36,806 nt of DNA from Bacteroidales bacterium (GTDB lineage: Bacteria; Bacteroidota; Bacteroidia; Bacteroidales; Muribaculaceae), in NCBI GenBank assembly GCA_019416425.1, contig DXXK01000083.1, positions 1 to 36,806 on the forward strand, in the 5' to 3' direction. The notes under the pieces are model-generated. The model had not been told where the DNA came from, made no database searches, and saw only the letters and a program-made list of their open reading frames with translations. Position 1 is the first letter of the stretch. Every line of letters begins with the position of its first letter. A program made the translations under genes and the position numbers. Positions 24,633-32,809 of this stretch are shown here, piece after piece.

Positions 24633-27600
24633 ATGAAATCAAGATTATTGGCGGTCGGACTGTTGGGAATAGCATTGGGGGTGCCGAGTGCATTGGCCAC
24701 GACAGTCACGATGAAGATGAACGCAGTCTCCAAGACCATGACGTTGAAGTCCAATGCCACGGGACAGGATGTGACAGTCGGGGAACCGGAGAATCAGGTT
24801 TACACCTTCGATGTCGAAGAGGGGGACTATACCTTGACCGCATACGCAGCTGACGGCCAGACAGTCAACGGCACTATCGGATTTGCTGTAAGCGCTGACA
24901 GACATGACTTCCTGCTTATAACATGTACTGCTTACGTAACCAACAAGCACCAGGACAATTCTGTATGGACAATCGAGAACGGGGACTATACGCTGGATGT
25001 CAAGGTAAACACCCGCGAGGGAACAAATCATCCGGTTACGTTGGGAAACAGCACGACGGCGGGACGCTACACCTTCCTGGCTCTTGAAGGCGATACTTAC
25101 ACAGCATCGTTCATTCCATCGGAGGCACACGAGGCCGAAGGATATGTCCCTCTCTACAAGCAGGGCACGCTGAACTGGAACATCAATGTCAATGGCGCGA
25201 TTCCGATGGCGGAGATGTACACTGTCAGATATCCCAAGGATGCAAAGCTGAATCTTGGACTTAAATTCTCGCATTATGTGGAATTCACTCCTGTTGATCC
25301 GGTTTCGGTCGCCACGGATGGAGATATGGTCAATGCAACTTATAAACTGACTAAAGGACAGGTCTACAACTACCGCACATGGAAGGACGGGGGCCTGACT
25401 CAGGCAGGTTATTTTACCATGAGCGCAGATGCTGCGAAACGTCCCGTGCTGGAATTCAGCAATGCCGACTACGCAGCATATGACCCTCATGCAATCAACC
25501 ATTCGGTTCAATCAAACGGCGGGTACGAGACAGGCGATATCTTCGTGAACATCAACGAGCGCAATTACATGAATATGGCGGTGGGTGAGTCCTACAGGGC
25601 GTTGGCTCTGCGCAGCTGGCAGCTGACGGACAATTCCACAAACAATTATTTCATGGAGCCCGATTTCCACTACACGGTCCTTGACGAGAGCGGCAAACCG
25701 AGCGACAAGGTGGTGAACATAGTGACCAAGCCCGGAAGCGCCTGGGCCGACATCAATGCCGTGGGTAAGGGTACGGCTATAGTTCTTGTGACCTATGACG
25801 CAATCGGGGTTAATTTCTATAATAACTCGGGTGTCAAGACTCCCTATATGGGAGGAGAATACTGGGGGGCCATATGGCCGGAGAATACCGCTGCCTATGT
25901 GATAACCGTGGGGCAGACCGAATCCACGGTCAAGCCGGAAATGGTGATCAATGAGGCTTACAACAGCGGAAACCTTAAGAATGCAGGCAAATATGTTGAT
26001 GCCGAGCATGACGTTTTCTACTATCTTGACACGGAGGAGGGTCATACATATACATTTACTCCCCAGAACGCGGCATCGGTTACAATGGCGTATCCTTCCA
26101 TAGGCGAGCGTATGGCGACATATACCGGTTTCGGAAGCGAGGGCGTGACGGCCAATCAAGATGGTTCGTACACTCTGTTGCTGAAGGAGGGACGTCAGAT
26201 AGTCAGGCTTACGGATGCCGCAGGCAATTCGACGTATCAGGTATTGACCGCCAAAACCTGCCACCGAGAGGTTATTAACGTCTCACGTCCTGGAAGCAGT
26301 ATTTTCCAGCCGGGCGATGAGGTCAAGATTCAGTTCTCCGGTCTGCGTCATCCGGCCAACAAGATGTCGGCCATATACAATATGTCTGCTTATGTGACCT
26401 ACAATGGTGTTCCTAATGGAACATCGTTGATTCTAAGCGCTAACCAGTATACATTCGGTTCTGTCGCTTCAGCGCAGGCTGTCTCAGTAACGATTCCGGA
26501 TGATTTTGATGCGGATCGGAATAAAACTTTTGACATGACTGACGGTGTGATACAGGTCAACGGCTACGGAGACCCGATTGGAAATCACCGAATCATCAAT
26601 TATCAGACCGGACGCAATCCGAATTTCACGGCAGTGGCACATAAGACATATTTCGGAGCCATCCCGGAAACCAAAATTCCTGTTACAAAGACACGTACAT
26701 TCCGTATAGAAATCATCGGAGCTGTCGAGGATGCCGATGTTTCTGTAGAGTTTGACGGAAAGCCCTTGGTCGCCGAGGCTGACGGCTTCTATTCAGGCAC
26801 CTATGGAGACTACAATGTGGTTGCGGTCAAGAGTGGTTATCGCTACTACCACCATACGTTCAATATCGGTGACGATGCCGATGGCACACAGTATTTCGAC
26901 ATCGACATGGTCGCCGCTCCCGATGCCTGGGACGGAGTCGCTATGGTGATGCCGGAAAAGACCCCGGATGGCGCGTATGTGATCAGGACTCCCGCAGAAC
27001 TCGCCTGGTTTGCCGACCATATCAATGCAGGACAGGCCAACAACTCTGATGCGATCCAGGTTCAAGATATCGACTTAGGTGATTATCCCTGGACTCCTAT
27101 CGGCACCACAGCCTCAAAGTCATTTACTAAGAAATATACCGGGTGCGGTCATAGCGTCAACGGTGTCTATGTGAACAATCCCGAAACCGACTATCAGGGT
27201 CTGTTCGGATATGTAAAGGGAACTTCCGGCAATCCGGCACAGGTTACCGGACTGACTGTATCGGGCGAGATTATCGGAAGAAATTACGTCGGAGCCTTAG
27301 CGGGAAATCTGCAGTATGCAGTGGTTGACACCTGCGCCAATCATGCATCTGTAACGGGTGTCCAGAGAGTCGGCGGTATTGTCGGCAATATGTCCGACGC
27401 CAATTCCAAAGTTCAGAACTGTTACAATACGGGTGCCATAACCGGTTCCGGATACCACGCCGGTATCGTAGGTCAGATGGCAAACGCCAACGGAAGGGTC
27501 ACCAATGTCTTCAATGTCGGTGATGTCGAGGAGAATGCCAATGGTGCTGCCTGCGTAGGCGGCACTGTATCCAAGTCCAACGTGACAAATTCGTATGCAA

Positions 27601-27929
27601 TTCTTGATTATGCGATTGCTTCCGGGTCGGAACTTGTGACCGGGAATCAGATGGCCTCGGGTGAGGTTGCGTATAAGTTAGGCAACGCTTTCGGTCAGAA
27701 AATCGGTACGAATGCATATCCGGTATTCGGGGGCGAGAAAGTATATTATGACGGGGACTCTGATACATATTACAATATACCTACGGCTGTAGAGACTGTG
27801 ACTATAGTGGAAGATGAAATCAGAATATACTATAATCTGCATGGCATCGCATCCGATGAACCGTGGGATGGATTGAATATCGTCTTGCTCAAGGATGGTA
27901 CGACACGAAAAGTCTACTATAGGAAATAA
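24633..27929 (+). CDS. Large secreted GLUG-repeat protein in the B12 operon, function unknown
   Basis: A 1098-residue exported protein that I do not recognise. It has a signal peptide to about residue 22 (SALA). Residues about 25-480 form several beta-rich, possibly Ig-like modules (YTFDVEEGDYTLTAYAADG, YTFLALEGDTYTASFIP). Residues about 853-972 hold GLUG-type repeats (NYVGALAGNLQ, RVGGIVGNMSD, YHAGIVGQMAN), which form a parallel beta-helix or cell-surface repeat in other proteins. The C-terminus (about 1063-1098, YYNLHGIASDEPWDG to VYYRK) resembles the sorting-type tail of the gene before it. It lies 11 bp after the BtuG-like gene, so it is under the same riboswitch. A role in corrinoid capture or as a surface scaffold is possible. 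An adhesin is the alternative. No enzyme motif is visible. Confidence 0.65.
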   Translation: MKSRLLAVGLLGIALGVPSALATTVTMKMNAVSKTMTLKSNATGQDVTVGEPENQVYTFDVEEGDYTLTAYAADGQTVNGTIGFAVSADRHDFLLITCTAYVTNKHQDNSVWTIENGDYTLDVKVNTREGTNHPVTLGNSTTAGRYTFLALEGDTYTASFIPSEAHEAEGYVPLYKQGTLNWNINVNGAIPMAEMYTVRYPKDAKLNLGLKFSHYVEFTPVDPVSVATDGDMVNATYKLTKGQVYNYRTWKDGGLTQAGYFTMSADAAKRPVLEFSNADYAAYDPHAINHSVQSNGGYETGDIFVNINERNYMNMAVGESYRALALRSWQLTDNSTNNYFMEPDFHYTVLDESGKPSDKVVNIVTKPGSAWADINAVGKGTAIVLVTYDAIGVNFYNNSGVKTPYMGGEYWGAIWPENTAAYVITVGQTESTVKPEMVINEAYNSGNLKNAGKYVDAEHDVFYYLDTEEGHTYTFTPQNAASVTMAYPSIGERMATYTGFGSEGVTANQDGSYTLLLKEGRQIVRLTDAAGNSTYQVLTAKTCHREVINVSRPGSSIFQPGDEVKIQFSGLRHPANKMSAIYNMSAYVTYNGVPNGTSLILSANQYTFGSVASAQAVSVTIPDDFDADRNKTFDMTDGVIQVNGYGDPIGNHRIINYQTGRNPNFTAVAHKTYFGAIPETKIPVTKTRTFRIEIIGAVEDADVSVEFDGKPLVAEADGFYSGTYGDYNVVAVKSGYRYYHHTFNIGDDADGTQYFDIDMVAAPDAWDGVAMVMPEKTPDGAYVIRTPAELAWFADHINAGQANNSDAIQVQDIDLGDYPWTPIGTTASKSFTKKYTGCGHSVNGVYVNNPETDYQGLFGYVKGTSGNPAQVTGLTVSGEIIGRNYVGALAGNLQYAVVDTCANHASVTGVQRVGGIVGNMSDANSKVQNCYNTGAITGSGYHAGIVGQMANANGRVTNVFNVGDVEENANGAACVGGTVSKSNVTNSYAILDYAIASGSELVTGNQMASGEVAYKLGNAFGQKIGTNAYPVFGGEKVYYDGDSDTYYNIPTAVETVTIVEDEIRIYYNLHGIASDEPWDGLNIVLLKDGTTRKVYYRK

Positions 27930-27971
27930 CTCAATCACTAAGATATTCTCTGCCAATTTTTTCTTAGACGA

Positions 27972-28001
27972 AAGGGGTGGACCGTCGATGGTCCACCCCT
28001 T
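27972..28001. terminator. Hairpin between convergent genes, probable bidirectional terminator
   Basis: AAGGGGTGGACC (27972-27983) and GGTCCACCCCTT (27990-28001) are perfect 12-bp arms around a 6-nt loop. It lies in the 81-bp gap between the ends of the rightward 1098-residue gene and the leftward mlaF gene. The T-tract is only the TT at each end of the stem, so termination strength is uncertain, but position and stability fit. Confidence 0.55.
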
Positions 28002-28010
28002 ATCGATAGC

Positions 28011-28820
28011 TCATGGAACTGATTTCTTTTCCTCTTCGCGTTCTTTCTCCTTATGATGGTATTCCTTCAGGAGGACTCGTCGGACTTCCTTGAAGAGCTT
28101 GGAAGCGAAGACAAAGTCGTTCAAGGCTTTGTTGTCGGAACGGAATATATTGTCGTCATTGCCCGTCCAGTCGCAACGGCCCTGATTGATGAACACGATA
28201 TTCTCACCGATACCCAACACGGAGTTCATGTCGTGGGTGTTGATGATTGTGGTGATGTTGTACTCATGCGTGATGTCGCTGAGCAATTCATCGATCAGCA
28301 GCGATGTCTTGGGATCCAGCCCCGAGTTCGGCTCGTCACAGAACAGATACTTGGGGTTCAGGGCAATTGCGCGGGCGATCGCCACACGCTTCTGCATGCC
28401 GCCCGATATCTCGCTGGGGTATTTCTCGTCGGCATTTACAAGACCGACTCGCTTTATACAGAAATGGGCGCGTTCCAGCTGCTCCTCATGACTGAGAGGA
28501 CTGAACATCTTGAGCGGGAACATGACGTTGCCTAACACTGTCTCGTTATCGAACAGCGCCGATCCCTGGAACAGTACGCCGATCTCAGTGCGTAGCTGAC
28601 GCTTCTGGGTTGTATCCAGCGACCTGAACCTGCGGCCGTCGTACAGGATCTCGCCCTCCTCGGGCGTCAGCAGTCCGATCAGGCATTTCATGAATACGGT
28701 CTTGCCCGATCCCGACTGGCCTATGATCAGGTTGGTCTTGCCCGTCTCGAACTTAGCCGATACGTCAAATAGGATCTGCTGTCCGTCGAACCATTTGGAT
28801 ATGTTATGAGCCTCGATCAT
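28011..28820 (-). CDS. mlaF: ABC transporter ATPase, MlaF-like phospholipid transport
   Basis: A 269-residue ATP-binding subunit. Walker A GQSGSGKT is at 34-41, the Q-loop FQGSALFDNETV near 84-95 (a hallmark of the MlaF/Ttg2A family), signature SGGMQKR at 139-145, Walker B YLFCDEP at 158-164 and the switch His196. It powers MlaE in moving phospholipids between inner and outer membrane (the direction is debated). The C-terminal tail is highly charged (KEYHHKEKEREEEKK). The start overlaps the mlaE stop by 4 bp (ATGA), so the two are translationally coupled. The MlaD-like partner lies at 32810-33709 on the other strand. Confidence 0.92.
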   Translation of the reverse strand: MIEAHNISKWFDGQQILFDVSAKFETGKTNLIIGQSGSGKTVFMKCLIGLLTPEEGEILYDGRRFRSLDTTQKRQLRTEIGVLFQGSALFDNETVLGNVMFPLKMFSPLSHEEQLERAHFCIKRVGLVNADEKYPSEISGGMQKRVAIARAIALNPKYLFCDEPNSGLDPKTSLLIDELLSDITHEYNITTIINTHDMNSVLGIGENIVFINQGRCDWTGNDDNIFRSDNKALNDFVFASKLFKEVRRVLLKEYHHKEKEREEEKKSVP

Positions 28821-29560
28821 TGCAACAACAGTTTTGTAAGAATAACATCCGCCAGCAGTATGATAATTGAACTGGATACCACCGCCTTGGTGCTGGCCTG
28901 GCCCACTTCAAGCGATCCCCCCTTGACATAATAGCCGTAATATGCGGCGATGGAGGTGATGAGGAACGCGAACACCAGACATTTGATCAGGGAGTACCAG
29001 ATGTACCATTCGTTAAAGAAGGACTGGATACCGTAAATGTAGGTGTCAAGCGTCAGCATGCTGGTGAACTTGGCGATTATCGCGCCGCCGATCAGGCCGA
29101 AGAACATCGAAAGGATTCCCAGCACAGGTATGAACAGCACGAATCCCACGATCTTGGGCAACACTATGAAGTTGGCGGAATTGATACCCATGATCTCCAT
29201 GGCGTCAATCTGCTCGGTGACGCGCATGGTTCCGATTTCCGACGATATGTTGCTGCCGACCTTTCCGGCCAGGATCAGACACATCATTGTCGACGAGAAC
29301 TCCAGAATCAGGATCTCGCGCGTGGTCAGGCCGGTGGCATACGACGGTATCAGCGGCGATACGATATTGATGGTCATCTGAATACAGATTACCGCGCCGA
29401 TGAACAGGGAAATGATAATCACCAACGGTATGGAGTTGACTCCAAGCTTGTATATTTCTTTAACCAGACTCTTGAAGAATTCCCTCCATTTGTCGGGTAT
29501 GCGGAATACTTGCACCAGAAACAGGCAGTATTCTCCCAAAGTTCTTATGGATGAAAACAT
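28817..29560 (-). CDS. mlaE: ABC transporter permease, MlaE family
   Basis: A 247-residue integral membrane protein of the MlaE (TTG2B, DUF140) family with about five or six membrane segments. The diagnostic segment EIGTMRVTEQIDAMEIMGI is present near 106-125, and LILEFSSTMMCLILAGKVG precedes it. It forms the membrane part of the MlaFEDB-type lipid transporter with MlaF, whose gene overlaps it by 4 bp. It is the first gene of a two-gene leftward operon, and the start faces the udk promoter across 122 bp. Confidence 0.92.
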   Translation of the reverse strand: MFSSIRTLGEYCLFLVQVFRIPDKWREFFKSLVKEIYKLGVNSIPLVIIISLFIGAVICIQMTINIVSPLIPSYATGLTTREILILEFSSTMMCLILAGKVGSNISSEIGTMRVTEQIDAMEIMGINSANFIVLPKIVGFVLFIPVLGILSMFFGLIGGAIIAKFTSMLTLDTYIYGIQSFFNEWYIWYSLIKCLVFAFLITSIAAYYGYYVKGGSLEVGQASTKAVVSSSIIILLADVILTKLLLQ

Positions 29561-29582
29561 GTTTTCGTTCTCTATTTTGATG

Positions 29583-29590
29583 CAAAGTTA
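29583..29590 (-). promoter_or_regulatory. -7 box of the mlaE-mlaF operon
   Basis: The minus strand reads TAACTTTG, an exact TAnnTTTG, beginning 23 bp upstream of the mlaE start codon. No clear TTTG is found at -33. The transcript would have a very short leader. Confidence 0.5.
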
Positions 29591-29598
29591 GTAAAAAA

Positions 29599-29630
29599 TT
29601 TGTTGTCTAAAGTTGTTTTTTGTAATTTTG
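29599..29630 (+). promoter_or_regulatory. Promoter of the udk-lptB operon
   Basis: TTTG at 29599-29602 and TAATTTTG at 29623-29630 are 20 bp apart, matching the Bacteroidetes promoter consensus. Transcription would start near 29637, about 45 nt before the udk ATG. It is back to back with the mlaE promoter. Confidence 0.65.
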
Positions 29631-29682
29631 TGCTTGTATTACGGAATCTGCGCATAGCGGAGGCCTATAAACAAGGACGAAT

Positions 29683-30291
29683 ATGTTGGTAATTGGCATA
29701 GCTGGCGGCACCGGATCCGGCAAGACTACGGTGGTCAGGAAAATCATAGAAGCGCTCCCTCCGGGCGAGGTAAGCGTCATACCGCAGGATTGTTACTATA
29801 AGGACAATGCTCACATACCCTTGGAGGAACGTCTCGGCATGAACTATGACGAGCCGGCGTCCATCGAGTGGACGCTTCTGACCAAACAGCTGCTGGAACT
29901 GAAGCAGGGCAAGACAGTCCAGATGCCTACCTATGATTTCATCACATGTTCGCGCCTGAATGAAACCATTACCCTGAAGCCTACGGAAGTAGTGGTGGTT
30001 GAGGGTATCCTGGTGCTTACAGACCGTGAACTGCGCAATCTGCTGGATGTAAAGGTATTCGTTGACGCCGAGGCTGACGAGCGGCTTATCCGGGTCATAC
30101 ATCGCGACTGCATAGAGCGTAACCGTACGCCACAGATGGTGATCGACCGCTATCGCGAGACGCTCAAGCCGATGCATGAGCTGTATATCGAGCCGTCCAA
30201 GAGATACGCGGACTTGATTGTACCGCAGGGCGGCAATAATAAGGTTGCCATCAAGCTCCTGACCGATTACATTAGATCTCTGTTGAAATGA
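29683..30291 (+). CDS. udk: Uridine kinase
   Basis: A 202-residue nucleoside kinase that phosphorylates uridine and cytidine to UMP and CMP in pyrimidine salvage (cytosolic). Walker A GGTGSGKT is at 8-15. QDCYYKDNAHIPLEER near 35-50 is the uridine-kinase motif, and NYDEPASIEW follows. The length fits bacterial Udk. It opens a rightward operon, and its stop overlaps the lptB start as ATGA. Confidence 0.93.
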   Translation: MLVIGIAGGTGSGKTTVVRKIIEALPPGEVSVIPQDCYYKDNAHIPLEERLGMNYDEPASIEWTLLTKQLLELKQGKTVQMPTYDFITCSRLNETITLKPTEVVVVEGILVLTDRELRNLLDVKVFVDAEADERLIRVIHRDCIERNRTPQMVIDRYRETLKPMHELYIEPSKRYADLIVPQGGNNKVAIKLLTDYIRSLLK

Positions 30292-31232
30292 AGCTGTTCG
30301 GATTCGGACATAGTAAATTGAACGAGGACGCCGAAAGACGTCCCGACAAGCTTACGCCTGAGGAGGAACAGGAGCTTGACGGCATAGTGCCCGACCAGGA
30401 GGAACTGGAAGTTAAGAGCGTGAAGATTATCGATACGGCCGCCGGTGACGTAATTGTAAAGGCCGAAGAGGATAAGGGTGTTCCGGGACTTCTGGAGACC
30501 GAGGATCTTGTGAAGCGTTATGGAAAACGAACTGTGGCAAGTCATGTCAGCATTAAGGTGAGGCAGGGTGAGATTGTCGGACTGCTTGGCCCTAATGGAG
30601 CCGGAAAGACCACCACGTTCTATATGACCGTGGGTCTGATCAGTCCTAACAAAGGTCGTGTATATCTGGATGGTGTGGACATCACGGACTTTCCGGTATA
30701 TAAACGCGCCAAGATGGGTATCGGCTATCTGCCGCAGGAAGCATCGGTGTTCCGTACGCTGAGCGTCGAGAACAATATCCGGGCCATTCTGGAGATGACC
30801 AATACCAGCAAGGAGTACCAGAAGGCCAAGCTGGAACAGCTTATCAGGGAGTTCAAGCTTGAGAAAGTGCGCCACAACAAGGGAAGCAACCTGTCGGGCG
30901 GCGAGCGTCGCCGTACGGAGATTGCCCGCTGTCTGGCCATCAATCCCAAGTTCATCATGCTCGACGAGCCGTTTGCCGCTGTCGACCCTATCGCCGTCGA
31001 GGATATCCAGTCCGTGGTGTATCACCTTAAAGAGCGAAACATCGGCGTACTGATCACGGACCATAAAGCCGATTCGATTTTAGGCATCACCGATCGCGCC
31101 TATATGCTGTTCGAAGGAAAGGTCCTGTTCCAGGGAACAAGCGAGGAGCTTGTGCAGAATCCGGTAGTACGTGAGAAGTATCTTGGACGCGATTTCGTGT
31201 TCATTCGGAAAAAATTTGAAGATTTGGAATAG
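30288..31232 (+). CDS. lptB: LPS-export ABC ATPase LptB with N-terminal extension
   Basis: A 314-residue ATPase of the LptB2FG complex, which extracts lipopolysaccharide from the inner membrane. Walker A GPNGAGKT is at 101-108, YLPQEASVFRTLSVENNI near 147-164 is the LptB-type Q-loop, signature LSGGE is at 202-206 and Walker B FIMLDEP at 222-228. Usual LptB proteins have about 240 residues. The first about 68 residues here are an acidic, low-complexity addition (KLTPEEEQELDGIVPDQEE) before TEDLVKRYGKR. The ATG overlaps the udk stop by 4 bp, and the frame is open through the extension, so the long form is likely. The only early in-frame Met is Met1, which supports this. Confidence 0.92.
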   Translation: MKLFGFGHSKLNEDAERRPDKLTPEEEQELDGIVPDQEELEVKSVKIIDTAAGDVIVKAEEDKGVPGLLETEDLVKRYGKRTVASHVSIKVRQGEIVGLLGPNGAGKTTTFYMTVGLISPNKGRVYLDGVDITDFPVYKRAKMGIGYLPQEASVFRTLSVENNIRAILEMTNTSKEYQKAKLEQLIREFKLEKVRHNKGSNLSGGERRRTEIARCLAINPKFIMLDEPFAAVDPIAVEDIQSVVYHLKERNIGVLITDHKADSILGITDRAYMLFEGKVLFQGTSEELVQNPVVREKYLGRDFVFIRKKFEDLE

Positions 31233-32767
31233 TGAATGTCATAAAGAAGATATTGTCCCTGATTGCCGGCGCGGTGCTGGTGTCGAGCGCTACGTTATAT
31301 GCCGAGCAGGTACCCGCATCCTCCAAAGGTAAGGTTCAGGGTAAGCAGGAGTTTATTGTAGTGATAGATGCAGGTCATGGCGGCAACGATGTGGGGGCGG
31401 CCGACAACGGCATACGCGAGAAGGATGTCAATCTCGGTGTGGCTAAGAGGCTTGCCGAGATGCTGGGCAAGAAACGTAAGGATGTTAAGGTCGTGATGAC
31501 CCGCGACAAGGATGAGTTCATATCATTGCAGGAGCGTGCCAACATCGCCAACCGTAACCATGGCGACCTGTTCATCTCGATCCATACCAACTCGGTCGAT
31601 AAGAAGAACAGCAACCGTAAGAAGGTACGGGGATCGTCGGTCTATGCCTTGGGCCTTCACAAGGATGCCGACAACCTCCGCGTTGCCCAGCGTGAGAATT
31701 CCGTAATAGAATACGAGAAGAATTATGAGCAGAAATATTCCGGTTTCGATCCTAAGAAGGATGAGTCCTACATCATCTTCGAGATGGCTCAGAAACGGAA
31801 TCTGGGTCATAGCCTTAAGTTTGCCGGCGAGGCTCAGAAGCAACTGGTTAGTGTGGCCGACCGTGCAGACCGAGGAGTGAAGCAGGCCGGTTTCTGGGTG
31901 TTGTGGGCCACGTCCATGCCTGCTGTGCTGGTGGAGCTGGACTTCATCTGTAATCCCAACAGCGCAAAATTCATCGGGAGTGCAAACGGTCAGCAAAAAA
32001 TGGCCGAAGCCCTGTTCAATGCCATTGAGAATTACGAGGCTACTGTCAATGCCGGTTCCAAGAACCGTAAGGTAAATGAACCTAAGGATTCCGGTAAGAG
32101 GGGAAAAAACAGCAATAGAAAGAAACGCAAAGTGAAAAATGAGGATGTTGCGGAGGAACAGCTTGCTGTTCCGGCAGCGGCTGCCGTAGCAAATGAACCA
32201 GACCCCGACGGCGTTCCTGTTCTGGCATCTTCCTACACCGTTACTCGCGACCGTAAGGTGAGCGACAGCGGCCAAAAGACAAGGCGGCAGGAGGAGCGCA
32301 GCTATAATTTCGGCGCGCGCCGCACGGGAAATGGGAGCCTGCCGGTGGGTCAGCGCAAGCGTCGCTCGGCTAACGGCCGTCGTGCCAGCGACAACCGTGA
32401 CATGACGGGTTCGTCTATCAAGTTGCGTTCGGAAACGGAATTGCTGGCTAAAATCGAGGAGAAGAAGGTCGATCCTGTGGCTCCTGTTATCATTCAGCAG
32501 GATCCTATAGACAGCAAGAATAATAAGGATAAGAAAAACAAGAACAAGAAGGTTAAGGATAATAAGATAGACAGCAAGAAACTTAAGGATTCCAATTCTG
32601 TTAAGAAAACTGACGGCAAGGTGACGGCCAAATCCAATAACGGCAGGAATAAAAAGGACGATGCCGTGACTGCAAATGCCAATAACGTCAAGAAGACTAC
32701 GACCGGGAAGAAGACCAAGAGACACACTTCGCTGGCCGGAAGACGGAACCGTGATAAGAAATCTTGA
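31232..32767 (+). CDS. N-acetylmuramoyl-L-alanine amidase with lysine-rich tail
   Basis: A 511-residue exported amidase (Amidase_3, AmiC type) that cuts the bond between N-acetylmuramic acid and the stem peptide during cell separation. The start is GTG at 31232, sharing one base with the lptB stop; it gives a good signal peptide (MNVIKKILSL to LYA, about 1-24). Zinc ligands are His49 (DAGHGG), Glu63 (IREKD) and His118 (SIHTN), with catalytic Glu235 (VELDFICN). The catalytic domain ends about residue 265. The remaining about 245 residues are low-complexity and rich in Lys, Asn and Arg, with runs such as KNNKDKKNKNKK. This very basic tail could bind the anionic wall or nucleic acid. Confidence 0.9.
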   Translation: MNVIKKILSLIAGAVLVSSATLYAEQVPASSKGKVQGKQEFIVVIDAGHGGNDVGAADNGIREKDVNLGVAKRLAEMLGKKRKDVKVVMTRDKDEFISLQERANIANRNHGDLFISIHTNSVDKKNSNRKKVRGSSVYALGLHKDADNLRVAQRENSVIEYEKNYEQKYSGFDPKKDESYIIFEMAQKRNLGHSLKFAGEAQKQLVSVADRADRGVKQAGFWVLWATSMPAVLVELDFICNPNSAKFIGSANGQQKMAEALFNAIENYEATVNAGSKNRKVNEPKDSGKRGKNSNRKKRKVKNEDVAEEQLAVPAAAAVANEPDPDGVPVLASSYTVTRDRKVSDSGQKTRRQEERSYNFGARRTGNGSLPVGQRKRRSANGRRASDNRDMTGSSIKLRSETELLAKIEEKKVDPVAPVIIQQDPIDSKNNKDKKNKNKKVKDNKIDSKKLKDSNSVKKTDGKVTAKSNNGRNKKDDAVTANANNVKKTTTGKKTKRHTSLAGRRNRDKKS

Positions 32768-32809
32768 TGTCTAAGTATTTTAATTGATAAGTTACTCATA
32801 TCGATTGTT

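Noticed and set aside
31523..32725. 400-residue, Leu/Ile-rich minus-strand frame resembling a membrane protein
   Set aside because: It is the reverse complement of the Lys/Asn-rich tail of the amidase. Apparent membrane segments come from Lys codons read backwards.
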